This document shows positions 1-7,321 of a DNA stretch of 22,602 nucleotides, piece after piece (within the stretch, counting starts at the first letter, position 1; every line of letters begins with the position of its first letter). The stretch is from Methylococcaceae bacterium UBA662 (GTDB lineage: Bacteria > Pseudomonadota > Gammaproteobacteria > Methylococcales > Methylomonadaceae): assembly GCA_002299425.1 (NCBI GenBank), contig DBNW01000051.1:1-22602 (forward strand), in the 5' to 3' direction. The notes beneath the pieces were generated by a model that searched no databases, was not told the origin of the DNA, and worked only from the letters and a program-made list of their open reading frames with translations. Both the position numbers and the translations under genes were made by a program.

Positions 1-1508
1 CCGGCCATGTTGGTGGCGATGGTGACGGCACCGGGCATACCGGCTTGTTCGATGATATGCGCCTCGCGTTCGTGCTGCTTGGCGTTGAGCACTTCGTGCG
101 TGACCGCCATTTTTTTCAGCAACGCGGACAGGCGTTCGGAGTTTTCAATGGACGTGGTGCCGACCAGCACCGGCTGGCTGCGGCTGACGCAGTCTTTGAT
201 GTCGTTGGCCACCGCTTGGTATTTTTCCTCGGCGGTCAAAAACACCACGTCACCAAAATCCTTGCGCACCATCGGTCTGTGAGTAGGGATGACCACTACT
301 TCTAAGCCGTAAATTTTGTTCAGCTCGAAGGCTTCGGTGTCCGCCGTACCGGTCATGCCGGACAGTTTTTCATACAGGCGGAAATAGTTTTGGAAGGTGA
401 TAGAGGCCAGGGTTTGGTTTTCATTTTGGATGGCGACCCGCTCCTTGGCCTCAATCGCTTGGTGCAGGCCTTCGGACCAACGCCGGCCCGGCATGATGCG
501 GCCGGTGAATTCATCAACAATGACCACCTCATTATTGGCGACGATGTAATCGACATCTTTTTTGAACAGGCTGTGCGCCCGCAAGGACGCGCTCAGATAA
601 TGCATCAAACGGATGTTGGTGGCATCGTACAAGCTGGTGCCGTCCAGCATCAACTGGTGTTCTACCATGAGCTGTTCGACCCGCTCATGGCCGTCTTCGG
701 TCAAATGCACTTGCCGGGTTTTTTCATCGACGCTGTAATCGCCCGGCGCATCCTCTTTTTCCTGTTTGGTCAAATAGGGGATGATGGCGTTGACCTTGAC
801 ATAAATGTCGGTGCTTTCTTCCGTGGGCCCGGAAATGATCAGCGGCGTGCGGGCTTCGTCAATTAAAATCGAGTCAACCTCATCGACTATGGCAAAGTAC
901 AGGTCGCGCTGGACTTTTTGCTCCAGGTTAAACGCCATGTTGTCGCGCAGGTAGTCAAAGCCAAATTCGTTGTTGGTGCCGTAAGTGATGTCAGCGCTAT
1001 AGGCGGCTTTGCGTGAGGCTTGGTCCATTTGGCTAAGAATCACGCCGGTACTCAAGCCTAAAAAATGGTAGAGCCGGCCCATCCATTCGCAGTCGCGCCG
1101 GGCCAGGTAGTCGTTGACCGTGACCACATGCACGCCCCGGCCCGGCAAGGCATTAAGATACGCCGCCAAGGTCGCCATCAGGGTTTTGCCCTCGCCGGTT
1201 TTCATTTCCGCAATTTTGCCGTCATGCAAGATCATGCCGCCGATCAATTGCACGTCGTAATGACGCATTTTAAAAACCCGAGCCGAGGCTTCTCTAACCG
1301 TAGCAAAGGCTTCCGGGACTAAACTTTCTAGTTTTTCGCCTGCCGCTAGGCGGTCGCGAAAAGCTTGGGTTTTCGCCCTTAAGGCTTCATCGGTGAGTTT
1401 TTCGTATTCGGAAGTTAAGGCATTGACCTTTTTGACCAGCTTCCTTTTTTTATTGACCAGCCTGTCGTTGCGACTGCCTACAACTATTCTAACCAGCTTG
1501 CCGAGCAT
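1..1508 (-). CDS. secA: Protein translocase ATPase SecA (N-terminal part; runs off the left edge)
   Basis: SecA is the cytoplasmic ATPase that drives unfolded preproteins through the SecYEG channel. About 502 codons are visible of a family usually near 900 residues; the C-terminal part lies beyond position 1. The Walker A motif MKTGEGKT is at residues 102-109, with its lysine at 108 as in E. coli SecA. The Walker B region DEVDSIL begins at residue 209 and is followed by IDEART. The last visible residues (HIIEQAG...TIATNMAG) belong to the conserved block of the second nucleotide-binding fold just before the expected RGTD motif. The ATG at 1506-1508 gives the typical SecA start MLGKLVRIVVGSRNDR. 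A TATAAT box lies about 45 bp upstream. The downstream tail and zinc-binding motif cannot be assessed. Confidence 0.97.
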   Translation of the reverse strand, partial: MLGKLVRIVVGSRNDRLVNKKRKLVKKVNALTSEYEKLTDEALRAKTQAFRDRLAAGEKLESLVPEAFATVREASARVFKMRHYDVQLIGGMILHDGKIAEMKTGEGKTLMATLAAYLNALPGRGVHVVTVNDYLARRDCEWMGRLYHFLGLSTGVILSQMDQASRKAAYSADITYGTNNEFGFDYLRDNMAFNLEQKVQRDLYFAIVDEVDSILIDEARTPLIISGPTEESTDIYVKVNAIIPYLTKQEKEDAPGDYSVDEKTRQVHLTEDGHERVEQLMVEHQLMLDGTSLYDATNIRLMHYLSASLRAHSLFKKDVDYIVANNEVVIVDEFTGRIMPGRRWSEGLHQAIEAKERVAIQNENQTLASITFQNYFRLYEKLSGMTGTADTEAFELNKIYGLEVVVIPTHRPMVRKDFGDVVFLTAEEKYQAVANDIKDCVSRSQPVLVGTTSIENSERLSALLKKMAVTHEVLNAKQHEREAHIIEQAGMPGAVTIATNMA

Positions 1509-1553
1509 GTTTTATTCCGGTAAAAATTATCAACGAATGAATCAAAGGGCCGG

Positions 1554-1559
1554 ATTATA
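1554..1559 (-). promoter_or_regulatory. Probable -10 box of the secA promoter
   Basis: On the minus strand a perfect TATAAT lies 45 bp upstream of the secA start codon, in the 126-bp gap between secA and the pentapeptide gene. No good -35 hexamer is seen at 16-18 bp, so the call rests on the -10 box and its position. Confidence 0.4.
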
Positions 1560-1634
1560 TACTGTTCGGCTTGTTTGTTACAGCGAAAAGCTTAAGCGGC
1601 CGGGTAGCTTGAAACAGGTTAAGACAGGGCATGA

Positions 1635-2390
1635 TCAAAGCCGGTCAGCCAAACCTTTGGCAGAAGCGTTACCCTGAATGTCGGAGAAGTTAGTGCCAGA
1701 GATAACGGCGCCGGTAAAATCGGCACCGTCCACTTGGCTGGCCGACAAATCGGCACCGGACAGATTTGCACCCGTTAAATCGGCACCGGATAAGTCGGCA
1801 CCAAACAGCAGGGCATGGCTCAAATCGGCTCCTTGCAGCTTGGCAAAGCGCAGTAATGCCCTGCTTAGATTGGCGTGGGTTAAGTTCGCGCCGGTTAGGT
1901 CAGCCTTGTTTAAGGTGACGCGCATCAACCCCATGGGTTGGTTTTGCATGTCCACACCCCAGTTAGCGGCACTGAGGTTGGCATGACTGAGGTTGGCGCG
2001 GTCGAGGTTGGCAATAACGCGGCTGCGGGTAAGGTTGGCACCGGTTAAGTTCGCCCCACCCATGTGTACGCCAAAAATACTGGTGCGGGATAGATCGGCA
2101 CCGGATAGATTGGCTTTCGACAGAACCGTTAAATCCAAGTTAAGGCCGGAAAGGTTGCTGCCGGCCAAGTTAGCACCCCGCAGGTCCGAGCCCCATAAGT
2201 CGGCATTACGCAAATCCAAGCCGGACAGATCCAGGCCTTTTAAGTCCAACCGGCGTAATGGCGCGGGTTGGGTGGTGCTGGCGTTGGCCAGGCGTTGTTC
2301 CACGGCCTGCCGGCTTAAGTCTGCGGCCAGGGTGTCGATGCTGAGGGCAAGACCGATAAAATGGGTCGCCAATAGAATAAAAGCTTTCAT
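1635..2390 (-). CDS. Exported pentapeptide-repeat protein
   Basis: The 251-residue product starts with a signal-peptide-like stretch (MKAFILLATHFIGLALS, then a possible cut after LAA near residue 23), so export to the periplasm is likely. From about residue 44 to 240 it is almost entirely A(D/N)LXX pentapeptides (ANLSG, ADLTG, ADLSG and so on), interrupted once near residues 150-162 by VDMQNQPMGL. Such repeats fold as a right-handed quadrilateral beta helix. Some family members mimic DNA and protect gyrase, but those are cytoplasmic; the signal peptide here argues against that role. The start is supported by GAGGA 8 nt upstream of the ATG. It reads in the same direction as secA, with 126 bp between them and a separate secA promoter. 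Function unknown. Confidence 0.9.
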   Translation of the reverse strand: MKAFILLATHFIGLALSIDTLAADLSRQAVEQRLANASTTQPAPLRRLDLKGLDLSGLDLRNADLWGSDLRGANLAGSNLSGLNLDLTVLSKANLSGADLSRTSIFGVHMGGANLTGANLTRSRVIANLDRANLSHANLSAANWGVDMQNQPMGLMRVTLNKADLTGANLTHANLSRALLRFAKLQGADLSHALLFGADLSGADLTGANLSGADLSASQVDGADFTGAVISGTNFSDIQGNASAKGLADRL

Positions 2391-2509
2391 GGTTTAGTCC
2401 TCGTAAAACAGCGTGTGATAGACACTTTACTGGCAGAACGCTAGCCGCGCAATCAGTGAAGAAAATACATAACGGATGTTACGCAGTAACGCGAAAAACC
2501 CTGTTTGCC

Positions 2510-2531
2510 GCGCCGAGTACCGGCGCTTTTT
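2510..2531 (+). terminator. Terminator-like hairpin in the lptM leader
   Basis: GCGCCG, loop AGTAC, CGGCGC, then TTTTT: a perfect 6-bp GC stem followed by a T-run on the plus strand. It lies upstream of lptM and follows no gene, so it could end a short leader transcript or be an attenuator. The 5' arm overlaps TTGCCGCG (2505-2512), which can pair instead with CGCGGCAA (2568-2575), an arrangement that would break this hairpin. Confidence 0.35.
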
Positions 2532-2583
2532 CCAGCCCCCCAGCAAAAGCGAGGAACGCAGGGAACACGCGGCAACCGGCTGT

Positions 2584-2605
2584 AAAAAACCGTCGCTCTA
2601 GCGAC
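2584..2605 (-). terminator. Short terminator-like hairpin, minus strand
   Basis: Read on the minus strand: GTCGC, loop TAGA, GCGAC, then GG and six Ts. The stem is only 5 bp and no minus-strand gene lies immediately upstream, so this may be chance or part of a larger folded RNA. Confidence 0.25.
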
Positions 2606-2712
2606 ACAAGGTCTACGATAATGCGGTCATCCATGACCCTTTGCGTCACATCAGTACATAAAATCAACTTTTTTACGCTACCATAAACCCGATCATGAAT
2701 GCCTATCCCAAC

Positions 2713-2871
2713 ATGAAAATTTTGCCCATGCATTTTTTGCTAGCGGCCTATTTGGCCGTTACCGGCTGTGGTCAAATAGGCCCGCTGTATTTGCCAGACA
2801 ATAAAGCCCTAAGTCCTAAGCCAAACCCTGAGCAAGCAACACCCGATAAAGCCACTTCTGGACCACACTAA
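2713..2871 (+). CDS. lptM: LPS-assembly lipoprotein LptM (YifL family)
   Basis: A 52-residue lipoprotein with a hydrophobic signal segment and a lipobox ending in AVTGC, followed at once by GQIGPLYLP, the signature of the LptM/YifL family just after the lipidated cysteine. The rest is a short polar, proline-rich tail. Known members sit at the outer membrane and help the LptD-LptE LPS translocon mature. Its TAA is directly followed by the lysA ATG (0 nt gap), and lptM-lysA adjacency is common in gammaproteobacteria, which supports both calls. I chose the ATG at 2713 because it gives a basic, short signal peptide (MKILPMHF...); an in-frame ATG at 2695 adds six residues. Neither start has a good ribosome binding site. 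Confidence 0.85.
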   Translation: MKILPMHFLLAAYLAVTGCGQIGPLYLPDNKALSPKPNPEQATPDKATSGPH

Positions 2872-4119
2872 ATGGATTATTTTACTTATCTCAACGGCGA
2901 GTTGTTTGCCGAACAAGTCCCCGTGCGAACGCTCGCCCATGACTACGGCAGCCCTTGTTACGTTTATTCCAAGGCTACGTTAGTTCGGCACTGGCGGGCT
3001 TTTACCGATGCCTTTGGCAGTCATCCTCATTTGTTGTGCTATGCCGTCAAAGCTAATTCCAACTTGGCCGTGCTGAACGTGTTGGCCCGCTTAGGATCCG
3101 GTTTTGACATTGTTTCCCTAGGTGAATTGGAGCGGGTGTTGGTGGCTGGCGGCGACCCTAAAAAAATCGTTTTTTCCGGCGTCGGCAAACGCGAAGATGA
3201 AATAAGGCTCGCCCTAGAACGGGGTATTCGTTGCTTTAACGTGGAAGTCAGCGGCGAACTGGACCGCATCAATGCCTTAGCCGGACAACTCGGGGTGGTG
3301 GCACCGGTATCTTTTCGGGTCAACCCCGATGTGGATGCTAAGACCCACCCGTATATTTCCACGGGCTTGAAAGAGAACAAATTTGGTATTGACATCAATC
3401 AGGCCTTAAGTGAATACCGGCGGGCGGCAGCCATGCCGAACATTGCCGTGCTGGGTATTGATTGCCATATCGGCTCGCAGCTAACCGATACCAGCCCGTT
3501 TTTGGATGCGCTGGACAAGCTGCTGGAATTGGTTGACCAATTGGCGCTGGAGGGTATTGCTCTGCGGCATGTGGATTTAGGCGGGGGCTTGGGTATTTGC
3601 TACCGTCACGAACAACCGCCTTCAGCATCGGACTATATCCATGCGGTGCTGGCGCGTTTGGCGGGTCGGGCAGTGGAAATACTGATGGAACCTGGCCGCG
3701 CCATTGTCGGCAACGCCGGCATTTTGGTGACTAAAGTGGACTATCTAAAGCCCACGCCCGTTAAGAACTTTGCCATCGTCGATGCCGCCATGAACGACTT
3801 GCTCCGGCCTGCCCTGTATTCGGCTTGGCAAGACATCATCCCTGTCCGCCAACACAGCGAGGCGGAGGCAAAATACTGGGATATCGTCGGTCCGGTCTGT
3901 GAGACCGGCGATTTTTTGGGCAAAGACCGGCTGCTGAGACTGCAACCGGGCGATTTGCTGGCCGTCCGCTCGGCAGGGGCTTACGGCTTTAGCATGAGTT
4001 CTAATTACAATTCCAGGCCGAGGGCGGCTGAGGTGATGGTAGACAATGACCGTGTTTATTTGGTAAGGGAACGGGAAACCTTAGCCCAGCTTTGGGCTGG
4101 GGAGAGCCTGTTGCCCTGA
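2872..4119 (+). CDS. lysA: Diaminopimelate decarboxylase
   Basis: LysA decarboxylates meso-diaminopimelate to L-lysine with pyridoxal phosphate, the last step of lysine synthesis. The 415-residue length is typical of the family. The PLP lysine is K60 in CYAVKANSN. Other family motifs are CHIGSQ (198-203), the phosphate-binding GGGLG (237-241), EPGR (273-276) and the active-site cysteine C343 in GPVCETGDF. The start is fixed by the upstream gene: the lptM stop codon ends at 2871 and this ATG begins at 2872. In many gammaproteobacteria dapF follows lysA; here a 115-bp gap and then hoxF follow instead. No clear terminator is visible after the stop. Confidence 0.98.
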   Translation: MDYFTYLNGELFAEQVPVRTLAHDYGSPCYVYSKATLVRHWRAFTDAFGSHPHLLCYAVKANSNLAVLNVLARLGSGFDIVSLGELERVLVAGGDPKKIVFSGVGKREDEIRLALERGIRCFNVEVSGELDRINALAGQLGVVAPVSFRVNPDVDAKTHPYISTGLKENKFGIDINQALSEYRRAAAMPNIAVLGIDCHIGSQLTDTSPFLDALDKLLELVDQLALEGIALRHVDLGGGLGICYRHEQPPSASDYIHAVLARLAGRAVEILMEPGRAIVGNAGILVTKVDYLKPTPVKNFAIVDAAMNDLLRPALYSAWQDIIPVRQHSEAEAKYWDIVGPVCETGDFLGKDRLLRLQPGDLLAVRSAGAYGFSMSSNYNSRPRAAEVMVDNDRVYLVRERETLAQLWAGESLLP

Positions 4120-4152
4120 GCGTTTGGGCTAATTTTTAAACCTGCTTAAAAT

Positions 4153-4180
4153 TTGACAGGCTCGTCACGAGTGCTACCAG
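4153..4180 (+). promoter_or_regulatory. Possible promoter for the hox operon
   Basis: A perfect TTGACA (4153-4158) is followed after 16 bp by TACCAG (4175-4180), a weak -10 preceded by an extended TGC. It lies in the gap after lysA, 55 bp before the hoxF start. The -10 matches the consensus in only half its positions. Confidence 0.35.
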
Positions 4181-4234
4181 CAAGGCTGCCCTTAAGCGGG
4201 CTAGATGCAAACTAAGACCTTCAGAGGGGTGTGT

Positions 4235-6022
4235 ATGCAGGATTTTATCGAAAGCGTTGTCGCTCAGCACGGTGGCCAGTCTACCCGGCTCATGATGATA
4301 TTACGGGCCATCCAAGACCAGTACCGACATATTCCCGATGCAGCGATTGGAACATTGGCCGCCGTGCTGGGTATTTCCCGCAGCCAAATTATCGGCGTCG
4401 TGGAGTTTTACCATTTTTTCCATCGCACGCCGCGTGGCCAATACGATGTGCTGATCAGCGACTCCATCACCGACCGTATGCGGGGCAAACAGGAGTTGCT
4501 GGCGTATCTGTCCGAAAAATTGGGCGTTGCGGTCGGCAGTGTCCGGGCCGATGGCGTGGTCAGCCTCGACAACACGTCGTGTACCGGCTTGTGTGACCAA
4601 GGCCCGGCCGGGTTGGTGAATGGCTTGCCGCTGACCTACCTGGACCTGGCCCGGGTGGATGCCCTGTGTGAAAGGATCAATGCCCGCACGCCCTTGCACG
4701 AATGGCCGCCCGAATGGTTTGCCGTGTCCGATAATGTGTTAAAACCCGGTTTGTTGCTCGCTAGCCCGATTAGTGCCGGCTCGGCCATCCAATCTGGCTT
4801 CGGGCGGGGTTTGTCGGAAACCTTGGCCGAAATCGACCAATCGGGCCTTCGGGGGCGTGGCGGTGCCGGTTTTAAGACCGCAACGAAATGGCGGTTCTGC
4901 CGTGAGGAGCCGGAAACCGAACGGTTCGTGGTCTGCAACGCCGACGAGGGCGAACCCGGCACGTTTAAAGACCGGGTGTTGCTGAATAGCCACGCCGACC
5001 AAGTGTTCGAGGGCATGACCGTAGCGGCGGCCATTATCGGCGCCCAACGCGGTTTTCTTTATTTGCGTGGCGAGTACTTGTTCTTGCAGCAAAAATTGTT
5101 AGCCATCCTGGCAAACCGCCGCCAATCCAATTTGCTGGGCGCTAACATCTTAGGCTTTGGGTTTGATTTTGACATTGAGATTTGCCTGGGCGCGGGTGCT
5201 TATATCTGCGGCGAGGAATCGGCCCTGATTGAATCCTTGGAAGGGCGCATGGGCATCCCCCGCAACCGGCCACCCTATCCGGTCAGCAGCGGCTATTTGG
5301 GCAAGCCCACCGTGGTCAACAATGTCGAAACCTTTATGGCGGCGGCGGCCATTGCCGTTAAGGGCGGTGATTGGTTCGCCGCGCACGGTACCGAAAAATC
5401 CAAGGGCAGCAAACTACTGAGCATTTGCGGCGATTGCGCCCGTCCTGGCATTTACGAATACCCGTTCGGCACAACGGTACGCGCCATTTTGGCTGATTGC
5501 GGCGCAGACGATGTATTGGGCGTGCAAATCGGCGGGCCGTCCGGCACCTTTATTTCCAACCAAGAACTGAACCGCACCGTGGCGTTTGAGGATTTGGCGA
5601 CCGGCGGTTCGTTTATTGTTTTCAACAACCAACGCGACATTTTCAAAATTGTGCAAAATTTTAGCCACTTTTTTGCCCATGAAAGCTGCGGTTTCTGCAC
5701 CCCGTGCCGGGTCGGCACGGCATTGCTGAAAAAACAAGTCGATAAAATCGTTGACGGGCATGGCTCCGCCGGCGACGTGGTGGCTTTGGAGGAAATCTGC
5801 TCCGTGGTCAAAAACTACAGCCATTGCGGCCTAGGGCAAACCGCCGCCAACCCGGTGCTGAGTACCTTGCAGCGTTACCCGGAACGGTACCAAGATAAGT
5901 TGAAAAAAATCAGTTACGAACCCGGCTTCGATCTGGATGGGGCCTTGGAGACCGCCCGGCGCATGGCGCAGCGAAGCGATGCGGCGGCATATTTGGCGCA
6001 AGTGGGAGAAGATCATGACTAA
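4235..6022 (+). CDS. hoxF: NAD-reducing hydrogenase diaphorase subunit HoxF (fused NuoE-NuoF type)
   Basis: HoxF is the FMN- and NAD-binding subunit of the group 3d bidirectional [NiFe] hydrogenase, passing electrons between NAD(H) and the HoxU iron-sulfur chain. Residues 1-150 form a NuoE-like domain with the pair C116/C120 (TSCTGLC). The rest is NuoF-like: GLRGRGGAGF (204-213) and CNADEGEPGTFKDR (234-247) for FMN/NAD binding, GAYICGEESA (321-330), and the [4Fe-4S] ligands C485, C488, C491 (ESCGFCTPC) and C531. The length of 595 residues fits proteobacterial HoxF. The ATG at 4235 is preferred over 4205 because AGAGGGG lies 5 nt upstream of it. It overlaps hoxU by 8 nt. The NuoE-like part lacks the first cysteine pair of canonical NuoE. 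Canonical Nuo is excluded by this fusion and by hoxU-hoxY downstream. Confidence 0.95.
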   Translation: MQDFIESVVAQHGGQSTRLMMILRAIQDQYRHIPDAAIGTLAAVLGISRSQIIGVVEFYHFFHRTPRGQYDVLISDSITDRMRGKQELLAYLSEKLGVAVGSVRADGVVSLDNTSCTGLCDQGPAGLVNGLPLTYLDLARVDALCERINARTPLHEWPPEWFAVSDNVLKPGLLLASPISAGSAIQSGFGRGLSETLAEIDQSGLRGRGGAGFKTATKWRFCREEPETERFVVCNADEGEPGTFKDRVLLNSHADQVFEGMTVAAAIIGAQRGFLYLRGEYLFLQQKLLAILANRRQSNLLGANILGFGFDFDIEICLGAGAYICGEESALIESLEGRMGIPRNRPPYPVSSGYLGKPTVVNNVETFMAAAAIAVKGGDWFAAHGTEKSKGSKLLSICGDCARPGIYEYPFGTTVRAILADCGADDVLGVQIGGPSGTFISNQELNRTVAFEDLATGGSFIVFNNQRDIFKIVQNFSHFFAHESCGFCTPCRVGTALLKKQVDKIVDGHGSAGDVVALEEICSVVKNYSHCGLGQTAANPVLSTLQRYPERYQDKLKKISYEPGFDLDGALETARRMAQRSDAAAYLAQVGEDHD

Positions 6023-6785
6023 AACCTTCACTATCGACGGCCAGGCCATCCCGTTTGTGGACGGGCAAACCATCATGGATGCCGCCCTTATGGCGGGTGT
6101 CTACATCCCGCATTTATGCCATCACCCCGAATTTACCCCGCATGGCAGTTGCAAGCTGTGTTCGGTGAAGGTGAACGGGCGCATCTGCTCGGCTTGCACG
6201 TTTCCGGCATCGGAGGGGCAGGATGTTGTCAACAACAGCACTGAATTGAACGGCGACCGCAAAAGGATCACGCAAATGCTGTTTGTCGAGGGCAACCATT
6301 TTTGTCCCTCCTGCGAAAAAACCGGCAACTGCCAGTTGCAGGCGGTGGCTTACTACCTCAACATGCTCGACAACCATTTCCCGTTCTTTTTCCAAACCAG
6401 GCAACTCGATGCCTCCCACCCGGACGTGTGGATTGACCACAACCGCTGCATTTTCTGCACCCTGTGTGTACGCGCCAGCCAGCAACACGATGGCAAGGAT
6501 GTCTTTGGGATTGCCGGCCGTGGCATGAACAAGCACCTGATCGTCAATGCCGAAAGCGGCCAACTCAAGGACACGGATTTGCAGCCGGATGACAAAGCCG
6601 TCCAGGTTTGCCCGACCGGGGCGATTTTAATCAAACGCACCGGCTACCAAGTACCGATTGGCCAACGCCTCTACGACCACCGGCAAATCGACCAAGTTAG
6701 CCTGGCCGCATCCGGTTCCCGACCGTCTGCGGCATTTCCACCGTCCCTGGCGGTCGCCACCGAAGGGGGGCACCATGAGCCGTAA
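6015..6785 (+). CDS. hoxU: NAD-reducing hydrogenase diaphorase subunit HoxU
   Basis: HoxU carries the iron-sulfur relay between HoxF and HoxY, matching the N-terminal part of NuoG. In its 256 residues I see a [2Fe-2S] site (C35, C46, C49, C61), a His/Cys [4Fe-4S] site in GNHFCPSC (H95, C97, C100, C106), and a ferredoxin-like [4Fe-4S] site (C145, C148, C151 in RCIFCTLC, with C199 in VQVCPTGA). All expected ligands are present. The ATG at 6015 follows GGGAGAAG and overlaps the hoxF stop. The last 25 or so residues (LAASGSRPSAAF onward) are Ala/Ser/Pro-rich and extend beyond the usual family end near IGQRLYDHRQI. The gene overlaps hoxY by 11 nt, as expected for translational coupling. Confidence 0.95.
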   Translation: MTKTFTIDGQAIPFVDGQTIMDAALMAGVYIPHLCHHPEFTPHGSCKLCSVKVNGRICSACTFPASEGQDVVNNSTELNGDRKRITQMLFVEGNHFCPSCEKTGNCQLQAVAYYLNMLDNHFPFFFQTRQLDASHPDVWIDHNRCIFCTLCVRASQQHDGKDVFGIAGRGMNKHLIVNAESGQLKDTDLQPDDKAVQVCPTGAILIKRTGYQVPIGQRLYDHRQIDQVSLAASGSRPSAAFPPSLAVATEGGHHEP

Positions 6786-7314
6786 AATTCGCGTGGCGAC
6801 CACCTCGTTGGCCGGCTGTTTCGGCTGCCACATGTCGTTTTTGGACATCGATGAACGCCTGATCGAACTGGCGCAGGTGGTGGCGTTTGACCGCTCGCCG
6901 CTGACCGACATTGAACAGTGCGGCCCGTGCGACATTGGCCTGATAGAAGGCGGCGTCTGCAATTCGGAAAACGTCCATACCCTGCGCGAATTCCGTAAAA
7001 ACTGCAAAATTCTGGTGGCGGTCGGTGCTTGCGCCATCAACGGCGGCCTGCCGGCGCTGCGCAACTTCATCCCCTTGGAAGAATGTCTGGCCGAGGCCTA
7101 TTTGCACGGCATCGGCGTGGAAAACCCACAAATCCCCAGCGACGTGGAATTGCCGTTGTTGCTGGATAAAGTCTACCCGCTCCATGAAATCGTCAAGTGT
7201 GACTATTTCTTGCCCGGTTGCCCACCGTCCGCCGATGTGTTCTGGAAATTTTTGACGGACTTGATTGCCGGGCGGGAGCCGCAACTGCCCTACGCACTGG
7301 TGCACTACGATTGA
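6775..7314 (+). CDS. hoxY: NAD-reducing hydrogenase small subunit HoxY
   Basis: HoxY is the small subunit of the hydrogenase module and holds the [4Fe-4S] cluster next to the NiFe site of its partner HoxH. The 179-residue product keeps the ligands C15 and C18 (AGCFGCHMS), C86 (GACAINGG) and C149 (LPGCPPSAD), and the family block CGPCDIGLIEGGV (49-61). The ATG at 6775 has GAAGGGGGG just upstream and overlaps the end of hoxU. The gene looks intact and full length, yet no hoxH follows: xerD begins 7 bp after the stop. HoxH would have to come from another locus for a working hydrogenase. Confidence 0.93.
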   Translation: MSRKIRVATTSLAGCFGCHMSFLDIDERLIELAQVVAFDRSPLTDIEQCGPCDIGLIEGGVCNSENVHTLREFRKNCKILVAVGACAINGGLPALRNFIPLEECLAEAYLHGIGVENPQIPSDVELPLLLDKVYPLHEIVKCDYFLPGCPPSADVFWKFLTDLIAGREPQLPYALVHYD

Positions 7315-7321
7315 CCTTAAC

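Larger units (their letters stand above)
2391..2712. other. Intergenic region between the pentapeptide gene and lptM
   Basis: About 300 bp between divergent genes with no convincing reading frame. It must carry the promoters of the pentapeptide gene (left) and of lptM-lysA (right), though neither is clear by eye. It contains two hairpins followed by T-runs (2510-2531 plus, 2584-2605 minus) and an 8-bp inverted repeat (2505-2512 with 2568-2575), listed separately. Confidence 0.5.

Noticed and set aside
390..866. Long plus-strand open frame opposite secA
   Set aside because: The minus strand here encodes unmistakable SecA; the opposite frame has no recognisable protein and is a by-product of codon bias.
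1678..2397. Two plus-strand frames with repetitive KSAPDRSAP-type sequence
   Set aside because: They are the antisense reading of the pentapeptide repeats, whose periodic DNA makes repetitive frames on the other strand.
2479..2733. Minus-strand 84-codon frame between the pentapeptide gene and lptM, considered as frataxin (cyaY), which often diverges from lptM-lysA
   Set aside because: Its translation shows no frataxin motifs, and it overlaps lptM and the hairpins.
4088..4107. Hairpin AGCCCA/TGGGCT near the end of lysA as a terminator
   Set aside because: It lies inside the coding sequence and is not followed by a T-run.
4301..5824. Several minus-strand frames over hoxF
   Set aside because: All lie within a well-supported gene and lack signals of their own.
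6658..6774. Upstream in-frame starts for hoxY
   Set aside because: They overlap the 3' end of hoxU; ATG 6775 has a strong purine-rich ribosome binding site and gives the standard HoxY N-terminus.
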